Assembly: GCA_002224055.1 (NCBI GenBank)
Contig: AZLU01000010.1
Span: 227,457-291,456 of the forward strand
Reading direction: 5' to 3'
Length of the DNA: 64,000 nt
Source of the DNA: Pezizomycotina sp. ARF18
Taxonomy: Eukaryota; Ascomycota
Shown here: in pieces, positions 12,631 to 23,546 of the stretch
Numbering within the stretch: position 1 is the first letter of the stretch
How the letters are laid out: every line of letters begins with the position of its first letter
Position numbers and translations under genes: made by a program
The notes under the pieces: model-generated
The model's input: only the letters and a program-made list of their open reading frames with translations
Databases searched by the model: none
Told to the model about the DNA's origin: nothing

Positions 12631-14335
12631 GATTGGTTCCACGGTAAAGTCGCAGTAGCGCTAGATTGAATAGTTACCTACGTTCTTTGAAATATCCCCT
12701 CGTGGTGGTGGCCGCAAAATCACACACAACTAGTACACGAACTGCTATGCAGCGCGGCGCCGGGATCAGCTTTTTACGAGAATACGCTATGAACGAATCG
12801 ATTTGCAATTCTTTTTCCACCTATCAATCTCTTGTTGAGCGAGCTCGGATCAGTATTGAGCTAAGTTTTAGTAGACTCTATACTTCATTGGCGTGGGGTC
12901 CAGTATAAATTAAACTTCATGGGCTTATCGTCTTCCTCGACGGTACTATTTATTAGGCATCTCTACGTTTTACCCCTAGAGTTTCTCGAGCTACAGTGAC
13001 AGTAAAATATCACTCTATACTGTTCGGTGGCGGAGAACTTCTTGCTATCTGGCGTCGGTTACCTGCTCAGCTACGTATTCGAGGCCTGCGTCTCCGCGTG
13101 ATTATGTGTCTTGTAGAGTGCGATGGCGATTTCGTCTTTGGGTTTATGAATGGTAAGGGTATGCCCCACCCGGATTATCAGCGGACCTACTCCCAAAGAT
13201 ATTATACGAGGAACGTCTCAGCTTCAATGCAAATGCTTTGAAGATATCACGATGCGGTATATTGGTCTATCGAAACAAACGATATAGCCAGTACTCGAAA
13301 ATAATAGCTCTTATGACTTGCACCTAGATGCTTTGGCTTCGCGTAAGTCTAAGAACGAAATACTTGATTATATAACAGCGTCGTTCCGTATCAAAACGTC
13401 CAGATGTGCTGGCGTAATACTGTTATCCATTCTGCACGGAAGGCTGTCGACTAAACATATAATATCTGCCTAAAGGTAAGATAAGCGTAAAGCATATTGG
13501 GAACGTAGACGTAAGCTCCTAGTTAGTATTAATATAATTAGTGTAAATCGTAGATCAGTTTTTGTGAGTGATTAGAAAGCACCGGAGAAGGAGAGAAAAA
13601 GAACGTAGTGAGTAAAAATTTGCTTGTTTGCTTGTTTTCTTTTTGATTTTTGTTTCTTCTTGTTCACGCGTTTTATTTATTCTGTGTAAACGAAAACAAA
13701 GGAAAAAAAAAAAAAAAAAGAGGAAGCCCCTCTGTGGAAATTGATAGGAAATTTTGAATCTAGTCATTACAACCACGATAAGAGAATCAAGGTAAAAAAA
13801 ACTTTGTTTTTTCCCAAGGATAGTCTGCGAGATACGACGTTAACATTTGTAGACTAAGTAAAATCATGAGCCTTGATTTATTGTAAAGAAGTCTCGAGAA
13901 ACACCCAAATCAAGAGTTGGAGATATCGTCGTTGAGGTAGAGCAATGCAACTTACTTAACTTGTTCGGAAGACGGACGCGAGAAAAGAAGACAAGGGAAT
14001 TGAAAAAAAAAAAAAAAAAAATTTCGCTGAGGACTACTAGTAGTAGCAAAAGCAATTGAAACTAATAGAACGCTCGATTTAAGTACGTACCTCAAGAATT
14101 AGAATAGGTGAGCGGATATGCGGAACTTCAGTACCAAAACAAGAAAACGGAAGCAAAGAAGAAAAAAAAAAGAACACTCTTATAATACTAAAACAATCTA
14201 AAATAAAAGCATTTTTCCAAACGCTGTAATACTCGAATACAAAACTCCTAATGCTCCGTATAACCACCGATTATCACTTGTGAAGAGAATACAAGAGAGA
14301 CTTGAAAGCGTAATAGTACCCTCAACCGTCGCCTG
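12631..14335. other. Intergenic stretch with A-rich tracts
   Basis: No supportable gene. A-runs occur near 13701-13718 and 14003-14022, with purine-rich sequence on the plus strand at 14130-14190. Open frames here are mostly products of these tracts (poly-Phe or poly-Lys) and were not called. Confidence 0.5.
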
Positions 14336-16621
14336 TCACCTTTTCTTACTTGGACTAGCTCCAGGAGCCGTCGAACCTTTTTCAGTACCCTTGAAGCCTG
14401 TGAACGAGCTGAGCCCCGGGAGGACTCTTCCGACGATCTCCTGGACCCTTCGGTGTAGGTCTACATCCACCAAAGTCCGGTGGCGGTGGTGGCAGCCCAA
14501 GCTTTTGGAGCATACCCTGTGGAGGATGGGTGTGCTCCTAGGACCTGTCGGAGGGTTATTCTCGCCAGACTGCAGGCGGGGGCCCCTTTCGCTTCTCGGA
14601 CCGGTTGGGGTGTTTCTTGTGCTGCTCAGGCCTGTTGGAGGTATTTTCTTGGCACTCGGATTTGCCGGAGGTTTCCTTCCGCTACTTGGCCCTGCTAGAG
14701 ATTGGGTCTGGCTTTTACCCGAGAGATCCAATTTTTTCCAATGAGACATAGCGCTTCTCAGTACTGGCGTAATATTATTAACTCTGTCGAGATGAAGATT
14801 TCCACTCTCCCGGCGAGTAGGAGTTTTGGGATCGTTGGTATTAACGTCTTGTAGAGGCGGAAAATTCGCTGCGTCGGCGGGATTGAATGGTTTCCACTTA
14901 AGTGGTCCATGGCAAACAGCATCCACACCTGCCGCCCCAGCCTTGGCGTTGTCAACGTTCTGCTTCTGGGGAGCCTTCTTCCCAGCTTGCTCTTCTTGTA
15001 TTCGAGCTTTGCATTCTTCCTCCTTCTTTCCTTGCCCCGGTGGTTCATTTTCTTCCTCTAGACTCTCATTTACAGGCTCTGCGGGGCTCTTACTGTTTTT
15101 TTGCTTCGCTTTCCGCTTGTTTCCCCGCAGCATCATCGACTTTCTTCTCCTCTTGCCTGTTACTTTCCTGCCTGCGTCCTACCCGGTTTTCGATGACCCA
15201 AGTGCCACGTCGGTAGCAAGGTCCCTGAGCTGAGGACAACCTTCTGTCTCCTCAGTAGCAGCAATGTCTGGGAATTGAGCTGATAGTTCCGCGGACATAA
15301 CTGGGTCATTTTGCAAGGTGGTGTCGGGTTGAATTTGATCCCACACGGGTGCGATATTTTGTCTCGAAAGCTGTTGTTGCGAAACCGTGTGCGCCGAGGT
15401 TAGCACTTTATATTTATACAGGATTGTGGCTGCGCGAGGGGGTCTGGAGACTGGCTGCGGTTTTCGTACTGATTTTGAGATGGTGCAGTGGGCCGTAGGC
15501 AAGTAATCGGTGACGGAGTAAAGGAACTCGACGTCGAAGAATGCTGTGGCGGTTGCGAATGGGAGATCGGAGATGGTGGAGGTAGGGACGATGACGCCTG
15601 CGGTGGAGCGTGTGGCACTGTTAGCGGGGCCGTGGCTCCAAAAGAGTGCATTTGAGCAATTGTGGCAAACGCATTATGTCGCGGCAGCATATTCTGAACA
15701 GACCCCGTAACGGCTACATCGTAACACATATATTCCGCAGAGGAGGGTAGGAACTGGTTCAGCGCTCGCAATTGCCGCACGCTGGGGATCTGATCTCCCC
15801 GTCCGCACGCAGGACCAGGACCATTTCGATGAGCTGCCGGGGTGTATTGCCGTGAAATTCCAACATGTACCTTCATGACTATTGAAATATACGTACTTCG
15901 GAAACCTTTCCTGCTGGCCGGCTCCCTCGAAGCCTAGTCTCCTCGCGTCTGACGGGAAGTGTGTGGCGCTCATGGTAACGTACGTGAGCTTTCCGTAGTA
16001 AGCATGGCTAGCGAGATATACTAGGATCTCATGCATTTCATGAGACTCGCGGTCATGTGTCGTCAGTGCTTCCAGGATCATAGGCACACCCTTCCAAGTT
16101 GCTGGATATAACAGTCGAGGCTCGTGTTCGGCAGGCGGTTGTATACGCGGATCAACAAAAAAGGACCGATCGTAAAGCCGCCCAGCCGCGCAGAGCGGAG
16201 ACAGGTCTTTTGAAGGTCCACCGCTAAGATAATCAAGGTATAGCAATAGCAGCTCTCGAGGGGAAGGAAATGAACGATATTCAGGAATATTTAGGGAAAT
16301 AAGACCACAGACGCTAGTATACTCGTACAAAATGTAATCCTGTGATATTCGATGATTGGGGAAAGCAAAAGTTATTAGAGAGGAAGGCAGAAGGAGAGAG
16401 GAAGAGGCAAAGAAGGGGTGAGGAATACATACGTAAAGAAGGAGTGTTGATGAATGGCTCTGTCTTCGGTAGTCGTGGGCCGACACCGCAGCGGAAATCC
16501 AAACTAGAATAGAGCAAACGAAATAAACTTGACCACTACCGTCAAAAAGGGACAAAACTGCTGAAAATCCGTAAAGAAAGAGCCTTAAGCTAAAAATCAA
16601 CGCGGAAGAGCCAATACACAA
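14336..16621 (-). CDS. Unrecognised protein: folded N-terminal half, disordered Pro/Ser/Lys-rich C-terminal half
   Basis: Two or more coding segments on the minus strand with consistent composition. The upstream segment (about 16350-15890) encodes a non-repetitive, probably folded region (DYILYEYTSVCGL, RLYDRSFFVDPRIQPP, HEILVYLASHAYYGKLTYV). It is preceded by a plausible intron with donor GTATGT near 16434 and acceptor TATCACAG near 16341. A middle segment (15876-15400) is Ser/Pro/Gln-rich. The distal segment (15136-14336, 266 codons open) is Lys/Glu-rich, then carries loose repeats of the type PTGPRS/PTGLSSTR. The segments lie in different frames, so joins are uncertain and this could be two genes. 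No catalytic motif or known domain was recognised. Confidence 0.45.
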
Positions 16622-16870
16622 GCATTTTCCGGTGCCTTGTCGTTCTCTTGGTACGCCGGGAACTGATTGTTAATAGCTCGGGTTTAGTGTATTCATTCTT
16701 CAGATGCTGTGCCGTACCTGCGGTTGCTTTTGCAAGATATACATCATGGATAAATACCAAAAGCATTTAAAATCGGGAGCCCTGCGTTAAGGAAGCAAGT
16801 AGTAAAACCACTTTTGTGGCCAACAAAGCCTCCCTTCTATCCTCTCATTATGGATATAGTTGCTCATCGC

Positions 16871-17368
16871 TCATTTTTCGCCCCGTTTTGCCTGCTGAGT
16901 ATCCCCGACTAACCTGCTGACTTGCCTTCTAAAGCTCGTTCTTTCAAAGGCCTCTGGCTTCTCCTGTTTCCTCGTGCTCTTGTCCGAGTCGAAGGTCCCT
17001 TTCTCCAGACTCAGGAACTTCTCCAAGAAGAACTTAACCCCATCCTCCCCTTTCTTTGTCGTTTCAAAGATCTCTACTCCATCCTCGTCGAAGGCAACAA
17101 AAGTCGGTGCCGTACCCCTCATACCCAGCCTCCATTCGTCCCGGTCGAATTCCGGACCTTGAGTGTCGATCCTGACGAAGGCAAGTGATTCGAACCGAGT
17201 GTCGAAGGTGGAAGCTTTGAAAACGGGTAGCATTTGAGAGAAAGCTGGAGTGGAGTAGTAGTGCCAGTCGGCGGCGAAGTGCATGACGACTGGCTTGCCG
17301 TTGCCCAAGTCGGCGAGATAAGAAGCGACGGGCGTGTGTGATGGTTTGGAGTAAACGCGGACGACCAT
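16871..17368 (-). CDS. Thioredoxin-fold protein without active-site cysteines, Lys-rich tail (copy 1)
   Basis: 165 codons, intact, ATG at 17368. Residues ~1-115 follow the thioredoxin pattern: GKPVVMHFAADWHYYSTPAF aligns with the beta-strand and active-site loop, FVRIDTQ with the central strand, and GTAPTFVAFDEDG with the cis-proline loop. The WCGPC position reads WHYYS, so both redox cysteines are gone and no disulphide reductase activity is expected. The cis-proline is kept, suggesting the fold is conserved for binding or another role. After residue ~118 there is a charged extension (KSTRKQEKPEAFER) absent from ordinary thioredoxins of about 105 residues. First and longest of five same-strand paralogues. 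Confidence 0.75.
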   Translation of the reverse strand: MVVRVYSKPSHTPVASYLADLGNGKPVVMHFAADWHYYSTPAFSQMLPVFKASTFDTRFESLAFVRIDTQGPEFDRDEWRLGMRGTAPTFVAFDEDGVEIFETTKKGEDGVKFFLEKFLSLEKGTFDSDKSTRKQEKPEAFERTSFRRQVSRLVGDTQQAKRGEK

Positions 17369-17911
17369 CGTGCGTACGTGACGGCGTATTTTTAGCTTGA
17401 GCAGAGGACGGCGAAAACCTTCAGTGCAAGAAACGCGGGACTATCTTGAAGAAATGGAAGAGAGTAAAAAAAAAGCCAGGGAATTGACTGTATGTGATTT
17501 TCGAGTTATTGTCTCCGTGGAGTTTTGCATAGTATAACAGAAATAATTTGAGTAATGGAGAGATTATTCAATACTTATTTATTTTATTTTATTTTATCTT
17601 CCTACTTTGCAGGGAAACCATTTTAATACTTCGCACTCAATAATATCACCTTCTTGTAGGCTTGAGAAAGCAACACGAGAACAACACGAACAAGTACAAG
17701 ATTAATCCGTTTCATCTCTGCAGAGACTGGGAGAGACCCTAAAAGCAAAGCAACCTCATTGGCGGTCTTGCAATGCTCCAGGTTCACTGACGAGAGACCG
17801 TCTTTGCAGCTGCCACGAAAGCTCTATGCTCTTCAATTGAGGAAACCCCTCTCAATCGTTTGCCGCCTACCTTCTCACCACCTTACAAGCTTGCTTGAAA
17901 CCATCTGCTAA
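17369..17911. other. Intergenic between thioredoxin-like copies 1 and 2
   Basis: Contains a TATTTTATTTTATTTT-type AT-rich patch near 17577-17597. It probably holds the promoter of copy 1 and the 3' end of copy 2. No gene was seen. Confidence 0.4.
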
Positions 17912-18285
17912 CTAAGCGCCTTCCAGAAATGCATCCAAGTATCTCTCCAAGCGCCTCTTTAGGCCCTCCAGATTAGCAGCCTGAAATCACGATAAACAGG
18001 GTTCAAATCTTCGTCCAGGAACACGAACACCGGCAGTAGCCCCTCCAGCAAGCCCAGCCTTGTCCGCGTCCCGAAGCTGTTCACATCAGTCGCATCGACA
18101 GCGGCAAATGTGATGCCGCTGCATACGATTTCGCAGGCGAATTCTTTGAAGTACTGGTACGCCGGGCATTGGTAGAAATCCCTCCTTGAGAAGACGCAGA
18201 GGACGATCGGTGAGAAGTTGCTCAAATATTCGATGTATTCGAGTGCGACAGTTTTAGGTAGTTTATCGTAATCGATAAACTGCAT
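17912..18285 (-). CDS. Thioredoxin-fold protein, diverged (copy 2), one frame break
   Basis: Start MQFIDYDKLPKTVALEYIEY at 18285. The thioredoxin framework is visible: SPIVLCVFSRRDFYQCPAY for strand plus active-site loop, TFAAVDATDVN for the central strand, and LLPVFVFLDEDLNPVYRDF around the cis-proline. The active-site loop has one cysteine (FYQCPA) in place of CxxC, so a classical dithiol cycle is not possible. The open frame stops at 17959, but the expected amphipathic C-terminal helix (LEGLKRRLERYLDAFLEGA) continues in the next frame to a stop at 17912. This indicates a single-base indel near 17985-17990. Confidence 0.65.
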
Positions 18286-18994
18286 TTTTTACAGCAGTGA
18301 TGAGTTATTTGAAGTCTTACAGAAGAATTTAGCTAATCGTTTGGTTTATTTCGAATGCAGGTAATAACGCCTTCCAGGATTAGAGGCGTACGGAGAAAGT
18401 TTCGGACGAGCCTAATCCTAGTGGAGATGGGCGTCTATTTAACTATTAGAAAAACTGGCGGCCTTACAGCCATTCGCGGATTCAATAGCATCATTATCAT
18501 GCAGGTCTACACGGTTGTTTCGGCATCACGTTGTACAATCTGCGGTCTTTTGAAAGACGTACTACCTCGCTCAAGGAACATTCTTTTCCGGTTCTCCTTC
18601 CGTAGTTTCGCCTACAACCACGCGCAAGCAAAGACTTGCACATCATATAACAGATAACGTAGGCGATTTCTGACTATTAGATAATCATCAATCGTGAACA
18701 TGTCTATCTATCGTACTTCTGCGGGTTGTTAGAGACTTCGATTTAACTGTCACTAATATTAGGGTATTCATGCAACATTGAAAAGATAATATTTGTTCAC
18801 GCCAAGAACAACCTGAAAGCAAGTTTTATAGGTTTCACATGAATCGTTTTCAAAACATTGCAAGGTGGAATGAGCACTGATGGCTCGTTTCATCACATTC
18901 TGTCTTATAAAAACGTTGCAAAACGAAATCTCTCGCGGCGTACAAATCTGCCAACAACCACCATCTCACTCGTCGCATATATCCGTGTCCAACT
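18286..18994. other. Intergenic between thioredoxin-like copies 2 and 3
   Basis: A 100-codon open frame exists on the plus strand (18355-18657) but has no motif or plausible composition. Nothing else is supportable. Confidence 0.4.
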
Positions 18995-19359
18995 TCATGC
19001 CTTCGCACCCACAAGCTCCTGAATCATATTCGCTAATTTCTCCTCACTCGCCCCTTAAACTCTGAAACTTTCGTTCCTTCACCGTCGAAACCGAAGAACC
19101 GGGGCACAGAGCTTCCCTTCAAGTCCTCGTTGCTGCGGGTATCCTCCCGCCACTGGTCGACGTCCATCTTGATGATGGAGATCTGGTCGGCGTATTCGGG
19201 CTTCTCGCTGAGCTCCTCGACGACAGGGGCGATGTACTGGCACGGCCCGCACCAGCTGGCGGTAACGTAGACGATGACAGGCTTGCCGTCGGCTACTTGC
19301 TTGATGTACTCGGCGGAGGACTCAGTGGAGTCGGGGCGGGCGTATTTGATGGTAGGCAT
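18995..19359 (-). CDS. Thioredoxin, canonical WCGPC (copy 3), C-terminal frame break
   Basis: Small dithiol oxidoreductase of the cytosolic thioredoxin family, normally reduced by NADPH-dependent thioredoxin reductase. MPTIKYARPD starts at 19359. GKPVIVYVTASWCGPCQYIA carries the complete active site, IIKMDVDQW the central strand, and GSSVPRFFGFDGEG the cis-proline loop. The frame stops at 19033 inside the last strand, but a typical terminal helix (EEKLANMIQELVGAKA) follows in another frame to a stop at 18995. A missing G in the G run at ~19055 explains this. The only copy here with a standard active site. Best-supported enzyme of the cluster. Confidence 0.9.
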
Positions 19360-21483
19360 TTTGGGTTTTATGCGGGTGTTTTTTTAAGGGGATTGATGTT
19401 AGCAGAAGAAGTGTTTGTAAGGTATATGCCCTGATTTACTGCTGTTTGGATGTGGTGACACTGGTGAGATAACGATTGAAACCGGAGTACTATAGTGGTT
19501 ATATAAACAAATTCTTCCATATTACAATCTTGCGCCGTTTAGACTTACTAACATTGCACTGGCATAGAACGCGTCTGGCTGTCGCGAAATCGAGTGATGT
19601 CACCCTATGACTCTGTTCGAGAAACTCACGAATGTGCGAAAACGAATAGTCACGTCGCGAGTGTTGCTGAATCACAGATGCAGTGCTTTCAGCTCAAAAT
19701 TCCACGATAAAATTCACCGCCACATACGAATTATACCTCCTAAAAAACACAAAACGCGAATGCTAACAAAGGGTTATCTCTGCGCGCCTTGCGTATGTTG
19801 AGAGAAATAGTGGAAAGGCAGTTGTGTTCGATTAGAGGATTAAATTACAGTCACGATCTTCAGCTTGTATTAATTTTACAGAGGACGTGGATTTCGAAGC
19901 TTCTTCAGCTGAAACCGATCTCACCGCCCGCACGCTAACCTATTCTAGCAACATTCGGATATCTCCGGCGTTCTCCGCGTCGGAAAAATGAATCATCCTC
20001 CAACGTCCAGCTATATTTTTGATCCAGACCTATTCGAAGCTCTGAGAATAGGTTACTTACGATATCCAATTCTCCAGTGCTTACAGTGATTAGCCTGATA
20101 TACTCGAACAAGAAAGCAGCAAGCGGCTACGAGTCTTAAGAGGGATTCAAAGGGGGCCGCAAGTGGTTACCTATTTCTACAACACGCACGTTTGATGAAA
20201 TGGGCATATCGCTTGGTTTGTTATCCTTGTGAGCTCGAAGTACGTTAGATCTTCTCGTGGGAATAAATTTCCTACCTTTGCCGGGCTTTCTCACGTTTTC
20301 GTTTATATCAGGGATGTGGACTGATCAGCACGAGATATACGCCTCTCCCGCTTCCGGGTTTATTGAACCCGCCAAGTGCATAGCCTCATTATAATATAAT
20401 TCCGAGGTTCGATTGCTGGTAACTTTCCAGAACAAAATTGCTTCATTATCGCACGCTGATATATTATCCTACTGCTTCGAGTTAGTGAATGCGAAATGCG
20501 ATATTTCCATTCAAAGCCAAGCCAAAGGTATTCCTTACGAAGATTTCAACAACTTTCTTTTCTTTCCCCCCCCCCCCCCCCCCCCCCCCTTTTCAAGCTT
20601 CCTACCTTTTGCTTCTGGAGCTCTGGTTAGGATAGGATATACACTAGCTACTGGTCCTGCAGCTAATCGATTTAATTGTTGCTTTCTCTTTCCCCTCTGG
20701 ATCTCGGGAGATTTTGCCTTTCGAAGGAATAACCGTGGTAGCTACACCCCCGGTTTTATAGACAGGGATAAGACGTGCAAAGCTTCGCTAACGGGCTTTG
20801 GCAGTTGGAGATGTGCTCTCCTTACGAGGCTGAGTATAGATCCACTACCATGAACCCTGTAAATGCCTGGTCCCGTCGCTTACAAACGACTTATAAATCA
20901 TGCACTCGATTCTGGGGTCCTACATCCTCAACGGTACATTTGGATCTCTTCCTAGGATCCATGTGATATAGCAACATCGAAAGAATTCGGTTCAATGTCT
21001 TGAATAGGCTAGAGGGGATTATTAATGGATTACTACTTGAGATAAACCGCGCGAAACGTTACATTGAGCGAGATATAGATCGTCATAGGTAATGATAGTA
21101 AGAACGTCGAAGGTTTCAACTTCCACTTTGGCCGATATCGCTTTTGGCCATGTCCATATTCGTTCAGGCGATATCTCACGGTGTTTCGAGGGAGTGGTCC
21201 GACGGACAAGTCGGACGATATACAACACCGAGTGGCGGTTGAAATATCGAAATCTAACTATAAAACGCCAGTCACGCCGTTCTATCCGTCTAAAGAATCA
21301 CCATCAGCGACAGTTTAAACAACAGCCAGCTATACTACCAACCTCCTCCTCGAAGTCTCTCCTTTTCTCAATCCTCAACTTTCCAAATAAACCCTTTTTT
21401 CAAGCAAAAGAGTTTTAATTTACAAGCTTCTATCTCTTCTACAACACCTACCAAGAGTACCACCAGCAAACCAAAAGACAAAA
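19360..21483. other. Intergenic stretch
   Basis: About 2.1 kb without a supportable gene. It includes a 24-base C run at 20566-20589. The last ~200 bases (21300-21483) are C-rich and look like the promoter and 5' leader of the small secreted protein gene. Confidence 0.45.
20566..20589 (+). repeat. Poly(C) tract, 24 bases
   Basis: Uninterrupted run of 24 C following a T/C-rich stretch. Long C or G homopolymers are much rarer than A or T runs in fungal genomes. A shorter C run lies near 51953-51966. Confidence 0.9.
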
Positions 21484-21882
21484 ATGAAGTTCAATCTCCT
21501 CACCATCGCTGCTGCCACCCTCAGCAGCCTCCCCGCATCATTCGCCGCGGACTGCGGGAGATCGCAAACCTGCATCGGCCCAGGGGCCAGCACCGCAAGC
21601 CGCCAGACCTTGTACGAGAACCGCGACTGGGTCTGCAATAACATCTGGCAAGGCTCCGGCCGACGCTTCCACAAGATCCAGAATAGCTGTCTTGTGATCG
21701 ACGGCGCGACCACACAGCAGACCTGCTGGGACGCCTTCGAGAATATCATCAACCAGTGTCAGAAGATACTTTCTCGTTCACTGGGGATTATAAATACAAC
21801 GGAGCCAGCTTTTACGCGAGCTGGTGCACCATTGCCTCGAATTCGGCGTGCAAGTAGAGTTTGGGCCTGCATAATAAAATAG
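21484..21882 (+). CDS. Small secreted cysteine-rich protein
   Basis: Starts MKFNLLTIAAATLSS, with a clear signal peptide of ~22 residues ending in SFAA, followed by a mature region rich in cysteine: DCGRSQTCIG, WVCNNIW, NSCLVID, TCWDAFENIINQC. The even spacing implies several disulphides. A favourable start context (aaaATG) and C-rich leader support the start. The pattern recalls small fungal secreted proteins of the effector, antimicrobial or killer-protein type, but I do not recognise a named family. The reading frame may be disturbed near its 3' end. It lies between thioredoxin copies 3 and 4, on the opposite strand. Confidence 0.6.
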   Translation: MKFNLLTIAAATLSSLPASFAADCGRSQTCIGPGASTASRQTLYENRDWVCNNIWQGSGRRFHKIQNSCLVIDGATTQQTCWDAFENIINQCQKILSRSLGIINTTEPAFTRAGAPLPRIRRASRVWACIIK

Positions 21883-22222
21883 CATATTATCTCAATACTT
21901 AATGAGGTTACTCGCCTTCCGACGGAAATCCTTCAGTATACACTGCCATAACTTAGCCAGGCGGAAACTGCAATTGTTTAGCTTTTCTTGTATTTGGAAT
22001 ATGCACTTAAAATATACGGCTAAACCTTTGTAGAGATATCTCCTCATGTACGTTAGTTTCTTAAAAAAAAAAAAAAAAAAAAAGTAGGTTTATATATATA
22101 TATATAAAAGGCACAGATTCGTTTTCATGAATATAGCTTCATATACTATGCCACGAATTCTCTCGAAAACTAAACACTCGTTAAGAAATACATTTCATAT
22201 AACATTTGCACAAATATGCCCT
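21883..22222. other. Intergenic, AT-rich
   Basis: Contains a 21-base-class A run near 22062-22083 followed by a short (TA)n tract at 22091-22106. It separates the two genes at their convergent 3' ends. Confidence 0.5.
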
Positions 22223-23546
22223 TCAATCTTCAATGCGCAATTCACGCTTCCAGGTAATGGTTAGATACCATCGCTTCCGCCTTCGCATGTTAACGTTATC
22301 AACATTATCAATGCTGGAACTACTGTCATTCTCGAAACCACTCCACCTCTTGAGGTTCAGAACCAACCTCTCAACATCCGCTAGCTCAGCCTGCTGCCGC
22401 TGTTGTCGTGCCTGATACTCAGCAAAACGCCCGTTTTTCCCGTTCCTCTTTCTCTTGCCGAACTGCTTCCTCGGACGTGCCGCGCCACAGCTTCTTGAGT
22501 TGCGGCGCACAGATGATTATAATGCACGTTGCGGGCTGAGCCATATAGAGCCATGTGGACGCCGTAATGCTAATTGTCCTACCGCCGTCTGAAAATTCTT
22601 GCACGTAGGACGCGAGCTGGACACCCGCGGCGATAACATTAAATAGACCGAGCATGGACATTGCTAGTACTCCTGCCTTGGCACCCAGGAGAGGGTAGCG
22701 AGGTTGTGTAGGAGGAGGAAGGTTACGGCGTATACTTTGAGAAGCAGCCTAGTTAGCAAGCTTTTCATGATTCAAAATATCCTTTCTATAAAAGTTGTGA
22801 TCGTAGATATTAAGATTTTATTGTAAGGAACTTACCTTGGAAGTCCGTAACAAGGTGAAACGAAAGCGAAGTCAGAATAACGAGCTCGTTGAAATTACAT
22901 GACGCCGCCATGTTCCAGTTATCGAGAATAGACCAGGGATGCAGTCAAGGAAAAGGCTGAGTATCTATAATGAGAAACAAAAAAAATATAATGTCAGAAC
23001 TTATATCTCCCTGTTTTTATCCCGATTTATACACGTACATGATACGTAATCCCAACACCACAAGTTACAGAAACGCGACGATAGTCCACCAGGTCTTAGG
23101 AAAGACGTCGGCGTAAAACGAAAGCAGTACCGCCTTGCAGGTGAACGTCGACACCATCCAGCTGAAGACCTGATGTAATTCGCTTTTGGTCCGACTTTGT
23201 CGGGATGTAGGTAACAGCCGTCCTCGTCAAAACCAACATGGATCATTATAGAATTACAGACGGTCGTCGCTGGATCCAGGATCCACGCAGTAACGACGAA
23301 GACTTCGCGCCATGGCCGGTAGCGAATGCTCAGTTCCACATACAGTCGGACTACGACGAAAACGGTCGCGACGCGAAGAGAGTCCATGAAAAATACTATT
23401 GAAACGGAAATGAAGGTAATTAGTGAACGTTTCTTGCTCTTAATACCGTGAGCATCTTCAATGTGAAACTATGCTGATGTGGTTCAAGAAATTTAACAGA
23501 GTGCTAGTAGACGTACATTGAGCGGAGCTGCAATCAAGTCGACCAT
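22223..23546 (-). CDS. Fungal rhodopsin-like / PTH11-type integral membrane protein
   Basis: Multi-exon gene on the minus strand. The first exon probably starts at the ATG at 23546 (MVDLIAAPLN), followed by a GTACGT donor. The next segment (23387-23050) has consecutive hydrophobic helices (VATVFVVVRLYVEL, VFVVTAWILDPATTVCNSIM), then GPKANY and, in a neighbouring frame, KAVLLSFYADVFP, the hallmark 'K..LL.FY...FP' of the fungal rhodopsin-like family. The 3' part (22661-22419) gives LFNVIAAGVQLASYV and WLYMAQPATCIIIICAPQLK, typical of the last helix, then a charged tail running to 22223 in a shifted frame. At least two single-base frame changes are evident. Proposed role: plasma-membrane sensor or uncharacterised seven-helix protein. 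Confidence 0.55.

Noticed and set aside
14280-15233. Plus-strand open frames of 135-154 codons
   Set aside because: Antisense to the Pro/Ser/Lys-rich gene, whose repeat pattern and charge make sense only on the minus strand.
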